This document shows, piece after piece, positions 11,216 through 22,948 of a stretch of 64,000 nt of DNA. This stretch comes from Symbiodinium kawagutii (Eukaryota; Sar; Dinophyceae; Suessiales; Symbiodiniaceae). The position numbers and the translations under genes are program-made. Within the stretch, counting starts at the first letter, position 1. Each line of letters opens with the position of its first letter. Under the pieces are notes generated by a model. It saw only the letters and a list, made by a program, of their open reading frames with translations, was not told the origin of the DNA and did no database searches. The stretch covers positions 342,972 through 406,971 of the forward strand of contig VSDK01028485.1 in assembly GCA_009767595.1 (NCBI GenBank). Direction: 5' to 3'.

Positions 11216-12960
11216 GAGCTCTGAAACATCGCTTGGGATGGGTATTGCCAATGTATTAACTCTAGTAGGATTGATAGTTACCATCATTGTTGGTAGATAT
11301 TTCTCATTTGGGAAGGCTTTGGGAAGTAGACCTAGAAATCATCAGCCATACCTGCTGTACTGATCAATGTTCAAGACTAAAACGATGAATTTCGGGATGA
11401 TCTTTTTCCATATGAAGCCATTCCTACATTCTTTAGGTATGAAGGCCAATGGCAAACCCAATATCACACGTTAGGATAGCACAACGATAATCCCCCGGTA
11501 CACCCAACGATACGTCCCCCAAGGCTACCCCCCCAACTGAACCGGCGACGCTGCTGAGATGAGCTGCTAGCCACTGGTAGTTTGCCATTGTCACCTGGCT
11601 GTGAAGGTTGGATGATGAAGGCCAGTTGGTGGTGACAATGGAGGCCGTAGATGGCCATAGGGAACCCTCAAAAATGGTTGGTTTATGATGGTTAACAATG
11701 GCTATTAACAAGTAACAAGGGGATAATCAGCCATGAATAAGGAATATACCAACTGTATTGAACTGTAATGGTTGGTTTATAGTTTATAATTGCTAATACT
11801 GATTCACAATGGCTATTGACCAGGGAATAAGCCAATTCATGGGGATATACCAACTATATTTCCTGGTTTGTAAACGGATAATGCGGGATTTAGGGCTACA
11901 TCCCATTTGTGAACTAGGGTGATGATTATCCAATGGTTGCTCTCTGGTAGTCCCTAGCCTTGGAACATCCACCATTTTTAGCTAGTTTTACCAAACATAA
12001 AGGGTGATTCTCAGCTTCCAGGTTTACCGGAGCGTAACCAACTAACCATTAGTTGAACAATGGGCAACCAATAGTGATGAATCATCATGTCAACCAGTGG
12101 TTAATGGTTCACTCGTTAAGCATCGTTAATTCTTGATGACAAACCAAGCTTTCAGCCAGAATTTACTGTGCATAACCTTGTGATTGGCCAGGTGACCCAT
12201 TAGTTCAGAGGTTGACTAATGGAGTCAAACTCGTCGTTTATGTGTGGCCACTGTTTAATTTAACCATGGTATATTCTTAGTGGTTGATGGATGATAATGG
12301 CTAACCATGGCTAACTGTTGGCTGATGAATGGTCAATGGTTGATGCCTGATGCTTACCAGTGATATATGCTGATTTAGCGAAAGATCAACTATTCGTTGC
12401 TAAATTCTTAATGGTACACTTTTGAGGTTAACCATCAACGACTGGTGGTCCACTACTGCTTTAGGAATGTTAACCTTGGATCATTCACAGTTGGTTGCTG
12501 GTCACTTACTCGTCTGTAAAAGGGACCCCCCTCAAAGTGCCCCCCTAGCAACAAAATCATCCAAAAACAAGCCTGTATTCTGAACAAGCGCCATTGATTG
12601 AGCGATGAAGGGCTGGCACACAACTGAGACATGCCACATCACAACTAGACAAGAATTTCCAAGCACAGAAAAATACAGACAGCATGTTTTTCTAGTACCG
12701 GGGCAGGTCCTTTGTTGAGTGTGCCCTTTACATAGTCGTGACATGCGAATTCATCGTTTTGAAAATGGTTGAGTATGTAAGTTAACAATATTGATTATAG
12801 CAACCAATTCCAACATCAGTTGAGAATGGTTGATCACCATGGTTGGTTCCTAATCAACCTTGAATATTTCACTCAATATTGATTAATTAACAATTTCTCC
12901 ATGGTTGATGACTATCAACAGTTGATTCATTATCAACCGTTCATCAATGTTTCATCAGTA
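11216..12960. other. AT-rich non-coding stretch
   Basis: Short unassignable patches only. The block near 11490-11650 has inverted ACCATTGTCACC/GGTGACAATGG words. No gene is supported. Confidence 0.5.
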
Positions 12961-12962
12961 TC

Positions 12963-13062
12963 GTGGTTTCTCCAAATACAGGTACCCCCCAAATCATCTA
13001 GTTTATCAACCATCTATACTGAACCAATCATGTTTGGGGTACTTCCGTTTTGAGAAACCACC
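12963..13062. mobile_element. Family A inverted-repeat element
   Basis: About 100 bp with ends GTGGTTTCTCCAAA and TTTTGAGAAACCACC that are inverted repeats, each followed inward by GGTACCCC-type words and AAATCATC/GATTGG. It is one of ten copies in the window and has no coding capacity. It is most likely a non-autonomous terminal-inverted-repeat (MITE-like) element. Confidence 0.75.
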
Positions 13063-13159
13063 ATATTGGTCTCATTGTTGCTTATTATTCCCTACTGTTA
13101 ACCACTATAATTAATCCCTTATAAACCCATACAAAACCATGGCGGCAAGTCAACCATGG

Positions 13160-13280
13160 CTGGCGTATAGCCGTCCATGCGACCCGCCGGGTTGTTTCTC
13201 AAAGGTCATCCGTTCACCAGCCATGCGAGCTATGTCCAAGGTGCTGCTCAGGGAGTTGTTGTCACCTTCCGTGGAATAGC
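13160..13280 (-). other. Exon-like GC-rich island
   Basis: The minus strand reads LRYSTEGDNNSLSSTLDIAR and then MAGERMTFEKQPGGSHGRLY in one open frame of about 43 codons, ending at a stop in flanking AT-rich DNA. A plus-strand frame is also open. The composition is like ordinary soluble protein. No family is recognised. Confidence 0.35.
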
Positions 13281-13471
13281 GAAGCCAAAAAATCGTGAAC
13301 CAACCAACCAACCAGTTATAGATGGTATATCCCTACTATTGTTGCTTGTTAAGGCTTATTAACCAACCAACCAACCAACCATTCCAGCTACCTGATTGAA
13401 GATGATTGGGATGGATGGTTGATTCAACCATATTCAATCAACCATCCAAAATACTTCCGAAAACCTTACCC

Positions 13472-13872
13472 AATGCCAATACTTTTTTTTTCTATCGCCC
13501 TGCACCTCTTGCCGTACGGTCCCGGCATTGAAAGAAGGTGCTTTGGCACCAGATGACAGTCGAGCTATACTCTACGTTGTCGCGCAGCCGTCAAAATACT
13601 TTGGTTTTGAAAATCAAATCCTCGATAGTCCGTGTGGCTTATTTTGCTATGGATTAACTCATTAGATCTGAAAGTCCATTGCTGTCGAGGTCTGCCTACA
13701 CGTCTTTTACCTATTTCAACGGGGTCTGCGCTGTCAGGCTGATATGTGACCTGCCTTAAAGGGTCGCTGTTCGGCGACCGAAGAATGTGCCCAGCGAGTT
13801 TTATTCTTCTGTCATCAAGTAGTTCAGTGAATGGTTTAACACAACCATTACCTGATGGGAATGCCAATACTT
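13472..13872 (-). mobile_element. 5'-truncated LINE insertion with poly(A) and TSD
   Basis: Read on the minus strand, a frame of about 98 codons enters the insert at 13859 and ends with a stop at 13565-13567. It contains DDRRIKLAGHILR, SDPLRQVTY and GKRRVGRPRQQW. This is the C-terminal pattern of reverse-transcriptase polyproteins of non-LTR retrotransposons (family knowledge from memory). After about 70 bp of 3' sequence comes an A-run of about nine (plus-strand T-run at 13483-13491). AATGCCAATACTT occurs at 13472-13484 and again at 13860-13872, exactly flanking the insert. A 3' fragment of about 375 bp with an A-tail and a 13-bp target-site duplication is the hallmark of target-primed reverse transcription. 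The catalytic RT and endonuclease domains are absent, so it cannot move on its own. Confidence 0.85.
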
Positions 13873-14232
13873 TATATGACACAATTTGTATCAACCAACC
13901 ATGCCAAAGTATTGAGTAATATCGAAAAAAGATGTGAAAATGACGTACCTAGTGTTGCATTGTTGACAAGCATTTGACTATCAACTTTTATTGACGAGCT
14001 GTCAAATTCAGCATGTGTCAAAAAGTTACCAGTGACACCTGTCAGCTATTAGGAGGAACTATTGACATTCATGTCGCTACGCAAAACATTTGTCAAAAGT
14101 GGCAATGGAATGCAATGGAGCAGTTCGCAAACCCTAACGGCCATGCCCTCTGGTTGGTCACTAGTTTGATGCGAAGAGTCCATCAGAACCACCCCCGATG
14201 CCGCGTGCCATGAGCATTTTTCAGCAACATGT

Positions 14233-14333
14233 ACTGGTTGGTGGTTTCAACCCCTATGAAGAATATTATAGTCAACGTTCAATCAATTGTTAATAATTAC
14301 TGGGAAACAATTGTTTAAAACCACCAACCAGTG
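14233..14333. mobile_element. Family B inverted-repeat element, best copy
   Basis: The ends ACTGGTTGGTGGTTT and AAACCACCAACCAGT are perfect 15-base inverted repeats. Inside are CAACCCCTATGAAGAATAT, TTAATAATTACTGGGAAA and no open frame. At about 101 bp it defines the family. Other copies are at 1117, 14447, 29411, 36765, 36957, 48476 and 63762. Confidence 0.75.
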
Positions 14334-14446
14334 TATCATAAGCACTAACCATCAATGATCCTCGACAATCAGCAAATCAAGACTGGAGTAACGATGGTTA
14401 TACAGTGGCTCTAGTCAGCTACATTACCAATAATGTCGATCATGCT

Positions 14447-14513
14447 AAGGTGGTTTCAACTATGTCAATAATTACCAGGGAAAATATAAAACCTTGAAAA
14501 CGACCAACCAGTA
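14447..14513. mobile_element. Family B element, internally deleted copy
   Basis: AAGGTGGTTTCAAC, then AATAATTACCAGGGAAAATA, then GACCAACCAGT. It matches the neighbouring copy at 14233-14333 but lacks about 35 bp of the interior. Confidence 0.6.
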
Positions 14514-14672
14514 GTTGTTTGACCATTATGTTACAAGTAGCTTATTATTCCCATTTATTCCCTTTCATGAACCATAATCGACGGTTCTGACTCCCATCAC
14601 TGTTCATGATAGGGAATAATAAGCCACCAACCACTGTGAACCCATAAAACCCACCAACCACTGTGAGACGCA

Positions 14673-14830
14673 TCATTCCCACCACCCCAAAAACTGGAGC
14701 CAGCGGACAATCTCCACGTAGCCAAAGCTCCTCGCAGCACGCAGAACTTGCTCAATGCGACCTGATGGCGCGAGATTTTTTGGGAAGAAACTACCATCCA
14801 TCGTGGTGAGTGACCTCCAACTTCGGGGCA
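14673..14830 (-). other. Exon-like GC-rich island
   Basis: A minus-strand frame reads NLAPSGRIEQVLRAARSFGY and EIVRWLQFLGW. The amphipathic helix-like composition looks like true protein. The plus strand is less open. The island ends beside CCACCAACCACTGTGA, a family B-like word. No family is recognised. Confidence 0.4.
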
Positions 14831-14869
14831 GCAAATCAATGAAACTTAGGAAAGGAGGACCCAACCAAT

Positions 14870-16205
14870 GAGTAAATTAGTAGCACCATGGTCGTTGCCC
14901 TGTTGCTATGTGGAAGAGAGGGGCTTGTTGTGAGCGGTGAAAATTTAACAATTCAGATATAATTTTAAGGTTTTATATTACATAGAATGGTAGCAATGGG
15001 TTATGGCAATAATAGTTTACAAAGCCTCTGAGCTTTCTGAATATATGGAATCTATGGGTTCTTGTGCAGCATCTGAACTTGTATTATAGTATAACTACCC
15101 TGTACGTGCATAGTTTTTATTGGGTTGCTTGTACTATAAGTAGTTTGGTGATTTTTTCAAGCAAGCTAGGGTAAGAGTATTATTATGTACTAGCCAGCAT
15201 TTACTAGGCAGTACCATGTACATTGTTTGCAGTATTGCCTTGTAAAAGGATGAAATTGTTTCAATCAATTGGGATAGTTATACTAGTTTCTTTTTTGCTG
15301 AGGGTGGAGCTACTATTGAAAATATAATTTCTTTACACTGAGTTCTAATCCTTTGGTCTGGCATTATCCATTCAGATTGGCTTTATTGGGGTAATAGCCT
15401 TTTATTACCACATGCATGATACTAAAACAGATGGTGGCTCAATAGTCTAGGTGTTATTTTTTATCCTTTAGTTTTAACCCCCTACAGGCTTATTTACACA
15501 GGTTGTAATGATTATATCAATCTTGATCATAGATAAATAAAGAATTTTGGTACCATTTGATTAATTCCCTAATAACCACAATTCCAATATTTAATAATAC
15601 TAAATGACCATAATTCACTGAAAATACCCATGGTTGAATCCATATATACCATATTAAACCTCAAATTAGTATTTAATCATAGAAACCCATACAATGCCCT
15701 ACTAAATTACCAAAGCATCCAGGAGGACAGGCTTGGCATTGATATATGCTAATTATTCTCATCAACTATGGTTATTATGTTTTGTTGGTTTTGGTTTTGA
15801 AATATTTATGTTTTGATTTGATAGCAGTAGCCCTTTGCTGGTCATTCAGAATTAGTGGTGTACATCTCTTAATTTATGGGCATTATGGTTTGCAATATAT
15901 ATTTATATAGATTCCTGGTAAGCTTCGACATTTCCATGGTGGCCAAAGTACAAGTTCAAAATAATTAGGAGAAATATCTGTACATCATAGCCAACCATTT
16001 GGCTACTATCATAACATATCAGTCAGCCTAAATTATCAGATGATATTCAGAACAACCATCATACAAACCATGACTACTATTGTTATGAAATACTAGCCAG
16101 CCAAACACATGAATATGACTGCTATGGTTTCTATACCTACTTGTGGTTACTAATAATTATCAGGTTTGTTGGTAACCAATGATTATTATTTGGTTTTTTT
16201 GGTTT
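14870..16205. other. AT-rich non-coding stretch
   Basis: Long AT-rich DNA without open frames of note. It contains no recognisable element copy and no GC-rich island. Confidence 0.6.
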
Positions 16206-16300
16206 TTTTTGGTTTTTGGGGCTCCAGATTAATCTAGATTAATCTAGATTAATCTAGATTTATCTGGATTAATCTAGATTAACCTGGATTAATCTGAATG
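16206..16300. repeat. T/G tract followed by GATTAATCTA tandem repeat
   Basis: A GGTTTTTT run is followed by seven copies of a 10-12 bp unit, AGATTAATCT, itself a perfect palindrome. Variants AGATTTATCT and GGATTAACCT occur. Confidence 0.85.
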
Positions 16301-16627
16301 CTTTCAGATGCTTGTGAGATTTTAGAAAGTAACTGACAAACATTGTGCTGAGACAAACATTGCATGTATGCAGAAACTTCTGTAATGAGTGTAAATCCCA
16401 TCAACATTAGTGTATATCTTCCCCAAAATTTCCCCAAAAACTTGTAAAACTCACCGCTCACAACAAGCCTTTCTGATGTGGAAACATGACCAAAGTTTAG
16501 TAGGTGGACATCTCAACATAGGCTACTATTCTATGCCTCAAGGATTTGGACCCACAAGTATATGCTAGGTAACGACCACCGAGTACCCGTTGTCACTACT
16601 TCTTGCAACATTCATAGACATACATGG

Positions 16628-16722
16628 CAGTTTCTCAAAATGGGGGACCACCCAAATCATCCAACATTGACCATTTTTGGCAAGCAACCATCCATTTTTG
16701 GGTTCCCAATGCTAAGAGACCC
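16628..16722. mobile_element. Family A element, decayed right end
   Basis: The left end CAGTTTCTCAAAATGGGGGA and CCCAAATCATCC are well kept, followed by an internal TTGACCATTTTTGG-type core. The right end (GGGTTCCCAATGCTAAGAGA) is degraded relative to the consensus TTTTGAGAAACC. Confidence 0.55.
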
Positions 16723-17156
16723 CCACTTAGATGCTGACTCGTGCTGAATCATCCTGACGATTGAACTGGTTGAAGGAGCTGGATTAGCATCAACCATCTG
16801 GGCATAACATTAATCAGTTCGAGGATGCGGCATGATGCAGCATCAAACAAACCATCGTCATAGCCATCCGGAGACAGGGACATGACATGCACATAGATGC
16901 CAATCAATTCACGAATGATCGACGAGAAAAACAGAGAAAGGCAATCTACTGATGGATCCAACCCCAGCAGCATCCAAAAATACAGTATGCGGTCTTGAAT
17001 TGGGAGGGTCTTGAATTGGGAGGCTCAACTACCCGCTTCATACATTTTCATACATGGTAATGTCCATCCCGCTACTGCCAGCGAATTGTTTTGCTTCGTA
17101 CTGTGTGCGCAAGCCACATTGCAGCAAGTTAGCACTGCAAGTCACATCAGTCAAAA

Positions 17157-18148
17157 CATATCAAAACTGATTCATGAAATCAAGATGTGCCTAGCATCAT
17201 GCGTGCAGTTTGTGGGACACCAAGTAGAGGATCCAAGCAAGGCCAGTTCCAGAAAAGAGTGCAAACACTCTGCGGCAGGGTCAACCTAACGGATTTCCAG
17301 GAGTATTGAAAATCAAAGTCTGCAGCTTTCTCGGCAAGATCACCCCATCCAGGCTCTGATTAAAACCAGCGCCCAAAGTCAAAGTTTGCAGGCTCCTCGG
17401 CAACGTGACCTGATTCAGGCTCTGGCTGAACTCATCACCAAAAGTCAAGGTTTGCAGGTTGCTCGGCAAAATAACCTGATCCAGGCCTGTGGCTTTCGGG
17501 GAAAGATTCAACCAGAGCTTGGATTCCAGGCTCTGGTTGAATCTTTCCCCGAAAGTCAAAGTTTGCAGGTCGCTCTGCAAGGTGACCTGATCAACGCTCT
17601 GGTTAAATTCATTGTCAAAGGTCAAGGTTTGCAGGCTGCTTGGCAAGGTCACCCGATCCAAGCTCTGATTGAAATTTTCCCGAAGGTCAAAGTTAAGAGG
17701 TTGTTTGGCAAAGTGACCCGGTCCATGCTCTGATTGAAATCACAGCAAAAAATCAAGGTTCGGAGGCTTTCAGGAAGATGGCACAGGCAACAAATCGAAG
17801 ACATACCATGTATATGCGTTACCCCTTGCAAGGCCGTCTCTTTCTCCAGGACCGCAATTCCCGCTGCAAGTTTGCATGCAGCAAGCAGATCAGTAGGTAC
17901 ATAGGTACACGACAATGTTGCAGTCTCACCAGTGATGCCTTGCTCTTGCAATGTTTGGTGCGGAATCAGTGGTGAAGCACGGTGGTTCAGAATGAGCTTT
18001 GCACCTCTTTTTGGCAAAAAGTTGCTTTGAAGCTATCTTAATCCCGTCCCTTCCCAATGCTGGAGGGAGCTCACGATGCATCCTTCACCATTCAAACAAG
18101 ACACATGAATTTCAATCAGCTGAAGGCCATCACCTGCATGGAAGCAAC
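17157..18148 (-). pseudogene. Disrupted Ubl/FNIP-repeat gene copy
   Basis: A second, shorter version of the gene at 24059-26392. From the 5' side it has the Ubl beginning (IEIHVSCLNGEGC) near 18110. The frame is then lost by small indels, recovers as LPKRGAKLILNH, and continues through GITGETATLSCTYVPTDLLA and a first FNIP repeat (FNQSMDRVTLPNNL). It shifts again near 17655, and eight or so more FNIP units follow in another frame to a stop at 17281. The matching 3' flank also includes GATGCTAGGCACATC and ATTTCATGAATCAG, so this is a segmental duplicate, not only shared domains. The 81 bp present in the intact gene between GGTGAC and GTTGCTTCCATGCA (27 codons) are missing here. Two or more frameshifts make a functional product unlikely. 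Confidence 0.75.
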
Positions 18149-18291
18149 AGAAAATAGCGAGATGGGACCAGCATGAAGTGAGCAGAGTGACTGCAAGCAA
18201 CGTTCATTAAACAGGAAGCTGATGAGACTACATTCAAGAAGGAATACGGATCACGTGCCAACTGAAGAAACCGGACCGGAGCAACTAATCC

Positions 18292-18319
18292 AACAGCAAC
18301 AGCAACAACAACAACAACA

Positions 18320-18353
<34 letters not shown>

Positions 18354-18361
18354 AGCCGACG
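18292..18361. repeat. (CAA)n-(CGA)n compound triplet tract
   Basis: About ten CAA/CAG triplets followed by about twelve CGA triplets. It reads as poly-Gln then poly-Arg on the plus strand and as poly-Val on the minus strand. The open frames here come from the tract. Confidence 0.9.
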
Positions 18362-18429
18362 ACGACGCCATGTGCTTTGGGATCAAAGTATGATGCCATC
18401 ACAAACACTGATAGCTGATGTCAACTGAA

Positions 18430-19430
18430 TCCATGTTTGTTGAATCCACTCCTTGATTATTTCTAGGGCTGTGGATCACTGCCCTCAAATTACACCTGAT
18501 GAACAACCCATGTTTGAGTATGCTTCGTATTGATCCATACCCATTGTTTACCTGACAACGTCATAAACAAAGAATCATCCTGGTTGTTGATGATTATGCT
18601 TGAGAATTCTGGTCAATTAATTGTTGATTTTTGTTGACTCCGCTTGGTTACTATGGCTGATGCTGTTCACCTATGTACTCAATGCACGCATATAATATAT
18701 GAAAGAACATATGCACGCACATATACATACAAACCAGCCTGTAGTAGATGTACATACAATCTTAGATCAGCTACCAGCCTTGGGAAAGGTCCAACAACTG
18801 ATATTCAGCACCTTCTCCAGCACGGTTAGATACGCCGTTCTTGGACCTGCCCATAGTCGGAACCATCACCTGCCCATGATCATTTTGCCTGACTTGGATG
18901 TGCCATGTTCAGCCAGTGACCGGAAAAAACACCTGTCTAGGGGTTCATCCAGCTACCGGCTATAGGGTGCAAGTAACCATGGCTATATCCTATTTCAAAC
19001 CCCTGCTGCACGTCCCTGTACCTAGGATCATGATGCTTCTCATTTGCGTTGATGAACCATCATCAATCATGGGCAGTTTGCCACTATCCCATTGATGATA
19101 ACATACAGTTGCTTTCTTCGGCTTCACACTAACTAACTATTGCCATTCTTTGAAGTGTGGTCAAACATAACTAACGATTTTCAACAAAGGTTAACAATAA
19201 TGGGTTCGTCCAGTAATGATGTACCCCCAGAAATAGCTAGTTTCTCCATTTATAATGATCATTATTGGTTAGTTAAGACGTACCACCATTTATTCTAGAC
19301 ACAGCAATACTTCGTTTAACTCAAATCATTGAACACTGTCAACCGTGACCAACCATCATCCCCATGATCCTGCCATCATGGCCATTGAGCCTACGAACCA
19401 TTATCGCTGTGCCGCTTTGTTTGCGTATAT
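18430..19430. other. AT-rich non-coding stretch
   Basis: No gene is supported. At 18895 and 18960-18990 there are fragments (TGGATGTGCCA, AACCATGGCTATATCC) of the family C vocabulary without a complete element. Confidence 0.5.
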
Positions 19431-19542
19431 GTGGTTTCGTAAAATGAGGGTACCCCAAAAAATGGTTGGTTTAATAATTTGATACTATAAATGATTTATC
19501 TTTTTGGGTGATTTGGGGATACCCCCATTTTGAGAAACCACC
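19431..19542. mobile_element. Family A inverted-repeat element
   Basis: Ends GTGGTTTCGTAAAATGAGGG and CCCCCATTTTGAGAAACCAC form the inverted repeat. The core ATACTATAAATGATTTA matches the ACTATAAATGCTTA core of the copies at 39182 and 40440. Confidence 0.75.
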
Positions 19543-19632
19543 AAATCCATCTTGTTTGCTGTATCATTCCGTATAACCATTATCACCATTTATCACTATG
19601 ATCAACCATGATAAAACAACCAATCATGATAT

Positions 19633-19745
19633 GGCAGTGGGTTCACCCTTAGTCCCCCTCATTCCCCTAAACCATTAGCTTCCCCATGAGTTTGTTGGGT
19701 ACTGTCCCTCAATAAATTGCTTGGGTAACTGCTTGACCCATAGGC
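19633..19745. mobile_element. Family D inverted-repeat element
   Basis: It starts GGCAGTGGGTTCA and ends TTGACCCATAGGC, imperfect inverted repeats. The interior has CCCCCTCATTCCCC and TTCCCCATGAG. The better copy is at 33934-34053. Confidence 0.5.
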
Positions 19746-20049
19746 ATATCTCAAAAACGTATCACCATTATCGACACTATGTGTTATCAACCACGAAACA
19801 TAGTGTTCAAGTCTGTGGGCATCAGAATGATCAACCAATCACTATTACCGTTTACCAGTACTTGCCGGTAGTCAATGGTTGCGAATCATGAGTTGATAGC
19901 CAATATTAATCGATCATTGAGCATTCTTAACCATCATTTTAGGAGATCATCAACCTATCAGTATAAAGATATATCAAGATATCAACCCTTACAATTCCCT
20001 GTTTTTAACCATTAAAACGACCATTGCAACCATCAACCATTAACCACAC

Positions 20050-20160
20050 CGGACGCCCGTTGCGTCGCCTGTGTGGAGCTTCAGCTTCGCAGAGTCGATG
20101 TCATCGGGCGTAGCAAACTGACCTCCGCCGCTTGAGCTGCGGTCCAAGCAGTGCTTGGTG
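20050..20160 (-). other. Exon-like GC-rich island
   Basis: The minus strand reads DRSSSGGGQFATPDDIDSAK followed by LKLHTGDATGV, ending near a CCG|GTGTGG donor-like site. An acceptor-like CTCAAG precedes GGCGGAGGT. No family is recognised. Confidence 0.4.
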
Positions 20161-20251
20161 GTTGGAGCAAGGGGGGTTGCGTTTAGGGGGATGTAGGGGG
20201 TTACAATAGGGGATTTGAATAGCCATTGCAATGAGGTTATAAGGGTTTATA

Positions 20252-20385
20252 GTGATTGATGGTGGTTGTAGTGGTGGTTATAGTGGTGGTTATAGTGGTA
20301 GTTTATGGGGTGGTTACGGTTTATGGTGGTTATATGGTGGTTATATGGTGGTTATATGGTGGTTATATGGTGGTTATATGGCTAT
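20252..20385. repeat. GTGGTTATA-type minisatellite
   Basis: Five to six copies of GTGGTTATATG at a 12-bp period, preceded by looser GTGGTTATAGTG units. The strand asymmetry is strong (G/T on plus). The plus-strand frame rich in Gly, Trp and Tyr is produced by the repeat. Confidence 0.8.
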
Positions 20386-21371
20386 GACAAACCATCAATG
20401 GTGGTCCAATCAGTGGTTGATGGTTTGTCATAGCCATGGTAATGGTGGTCAGTGATAATGGTTATAAGGGATAACAAGAGGGGATTATCATGGTTGACAT
20501 TGGTTGCAATTGTGCTTATGATGGCGGTTATATGGTGGTTGATGATTCCAATCAATGGTTTCATAGGGGGGTAAAATTAATGGTTAAACATAGAGAATTA
20601 TAATAATGGTTTGGTTTTCAGCAGAAATGGTGGTTGAAACCATTTTTTGCAATAGTACCACTGATGTAGCAAAGGTATAATTAATGCTCTCATGCAAAAC
20701 ATTTATCAATCACAATTGGTGGAATATCTATTGCTAACAATGGCTGAAAATTGTAAATGATCGTCAGGATGCAAATTTCATAGGCCATTGTGATAGGCAA
20801 TGATGGATGAAAACCTGTTTTACAACGACTGAGAAAGCATTTAAAAAAGCCTTGATTGATGATGGTAAGATGGCTACATTCATGAAAGAATAGTTATCAA
20901 ATAGCAACGGGTGACCGTTGGGGCCTACAACTTCCTTGATCTTCGACAATGCCCCGCAGCTCCCAGGGTCCGACATGGCTACGAGTTGGTGCCCGCCAGC
21001 TGTGTAATGGGTTGCCAAGGGCTGGGCTACAGCTGCGTTCTTTAGCTTAGCATTTCCTTGTCGAGCAAGTTGCACTGCATCTCATGGTCGGGGCTTAGAA
21101 TTGTTTTGATGAAACCCCCAATGAAGATGCAGAGACATTGGGGGTTCATAGGATCCACCATGCTGTTGCTTTAGTCTTTGGAGTCTGGGTTCCAACAGCA
21201 TGGTGGACCCTATGAACCCCCGATTTCTCGCCATGGAATGATAACAATGTTTGAAAGCGACCGGTTTGAACCAGCCAATCATTGTGCCCATTTTGCACCA
21301 GTCCCCTGAATTGTCTACAATCAATATGTGATTGTGTGAGCCATAATTGACAGTCAATACACGTCTTATCT

Positions 21372-21460
21372 GGTGGTTTATAGAAATGGGGTACCCCCAA
21401 ATCATCCAATAAAAAATCATTCAGAGTGATAAACCGGGTACCCTATTCTGAGAAACCACC
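21372..21460. mobile_element. Family A inverted-repeat element, short form
   Basis: GGTGGTTTATAGAAATGGGG with TACCCCCAAATCATCC on the left and CGGGTACCCTATTCTGAGAA with ACCACC on the right. At 89 bp it is the shortest complete copy. Confidence 0.7.
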
Positions 21461-22335
21461 CTTATGGGTTCTGGATTGTCCAATAGGTTCACCCAAATGG
21501 TTGCAATCAAGCTATGAATCAGTTGGATGACTATCTTGAGCCTTAATCACCACAAGTATTGACAAGTACGGCATCATTTAAGAATGGCACTTTTGGTGTG
21601 TCTTGATCCTTATGAATGGTTGCTCCAATAGAACCACTCGTATTCTCTCATATGGACAACAACTCAGATCATCACTTAGTATTGAGAACAACTCACATCA
21701 CTGGTTTGTTTCAAGTTCTTGCTCTTCTCCTGCGTGAAACAGCACCTACTTGGCTTGTCCCACCGACTAGAAACCACTGGATCCACTGACATTGCAATAT
21801 TGTTGCAGATGTTTAGTCATGCTAATTCATGCTAATAGTGTTTCATGACGCATGATACTTCACAATCATTGATACGCCCATGGGATTTCCTGATGGTTCA
21901 TGAATTGCTGACAGGATCTAAGAGTTGTGCTGTTCCAAGAATACCCGAGGGGATAAGGAGCATCCCCAAACACTCACAAAGTTATACGTACTAATTATCC
22001 AGGCTCAGGAAGCTGTGACTCTTGACTCTTGGAACAATATATACATCATCAGAAGGGAACCGCGCCCTGATTCATTTACAGCAACACGGCTGGCCGTCCC
22101 TCCGCAGCTTATGGTCAACGACTCCCGGTACAGCTCACTTCTGATCACACGCATGAGACGAGTTGACCATGCTGAGAATTCCATGACTACTCATTGGAAA
22201 GTCATATATGAGCTCAACTCCGAAACGATGAGATCTCCTGGCCATGAACCTTGAAGATCTTCTGGCAACCACCATGCACCAGCTCCCACCACCAGCAGAC
22301 CACCACCAGCGCCACGGCCCAGGGACGCATCCAAC

Positions 22336-22387
22336 TGGTCGGACACAGCGTGTCATCCCAATCGAAGATCAGCGTCGGGGGCCGATC
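22336..22387 (-). CDS. Candidate exon with HAD phosphatase motif I
   Basis: On the minus strand after an AAG acceptor, 17 codons read DRPPTLIFDWDDTLCPT and stop at ACCA|GTTGG, a GT donor. hhhhDxDDT is motif I of the haloacid dehalogenase superfamily, where the first Asp forms the phospho-aspartate and the second is the general acid. FDWDDTL with a following P-T-S is a form I associate with protist HAD-like proteins (memory, not searched). The frame is also open outside these borders, so the exon edges are uncertain. Motifs II-IV were not found nearby, and a complete domain would need further exons. The plus strand is open too. Confidence 0.45.
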
Positions 22388-22948
22388 CTTCGATGAGTTG
22401 TGGCGACGGCGGTGGTCAAGTGGTTTGTGGGGGTTCTGGTGATGAAATATGGTGATGGTGGTTCGTAGTTAATAGTGGTTAGTAGTTTGTGGTGGTCACT
22501 AGTGGTCATGGTTATTGAAATGGGGTTTGTTCTAGTGGGTAGTAGTAGTTAACAAGTATAGTGATGAAATATATTGTTTTTAATCATAACGGTCATTGTG
22601 ACGCTGATTGGTGGTCAATGATGGTTGTGAAAATATGCATAGAATGGTTCAGGATTGATGAAAGTGACGGATTGTGTAGTGATAAATCATCATGGTTCAT
22701 GTTGCTAGTGTTTCCATGCTGCTTAATGATTCATGGTACTAAATGATGGTCAAAGATTAAGTGTAGTTCAACGACAAGTCAGTTTTCACTGTGGTGAGGA
22801 AGAGTTCAGGGGTTGACCACGATCATTTTTCGGGTGGTTACCATCATGGGTTTCACGAGTATCACCACCAAAACAGCAAGGGTGAATCCACCAGGCTACC
22901 GCACCGCACAGCTTCCCTGGAGGTTCGTGGCATGTTTGCCGTTGCCTA

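Noticed and set aside
17011..17289. Plus-strand 92-codon frame
   Set aside because: It is antisense to the 3' flank of the FNIP pseudogene, which is shared with the intact copy.
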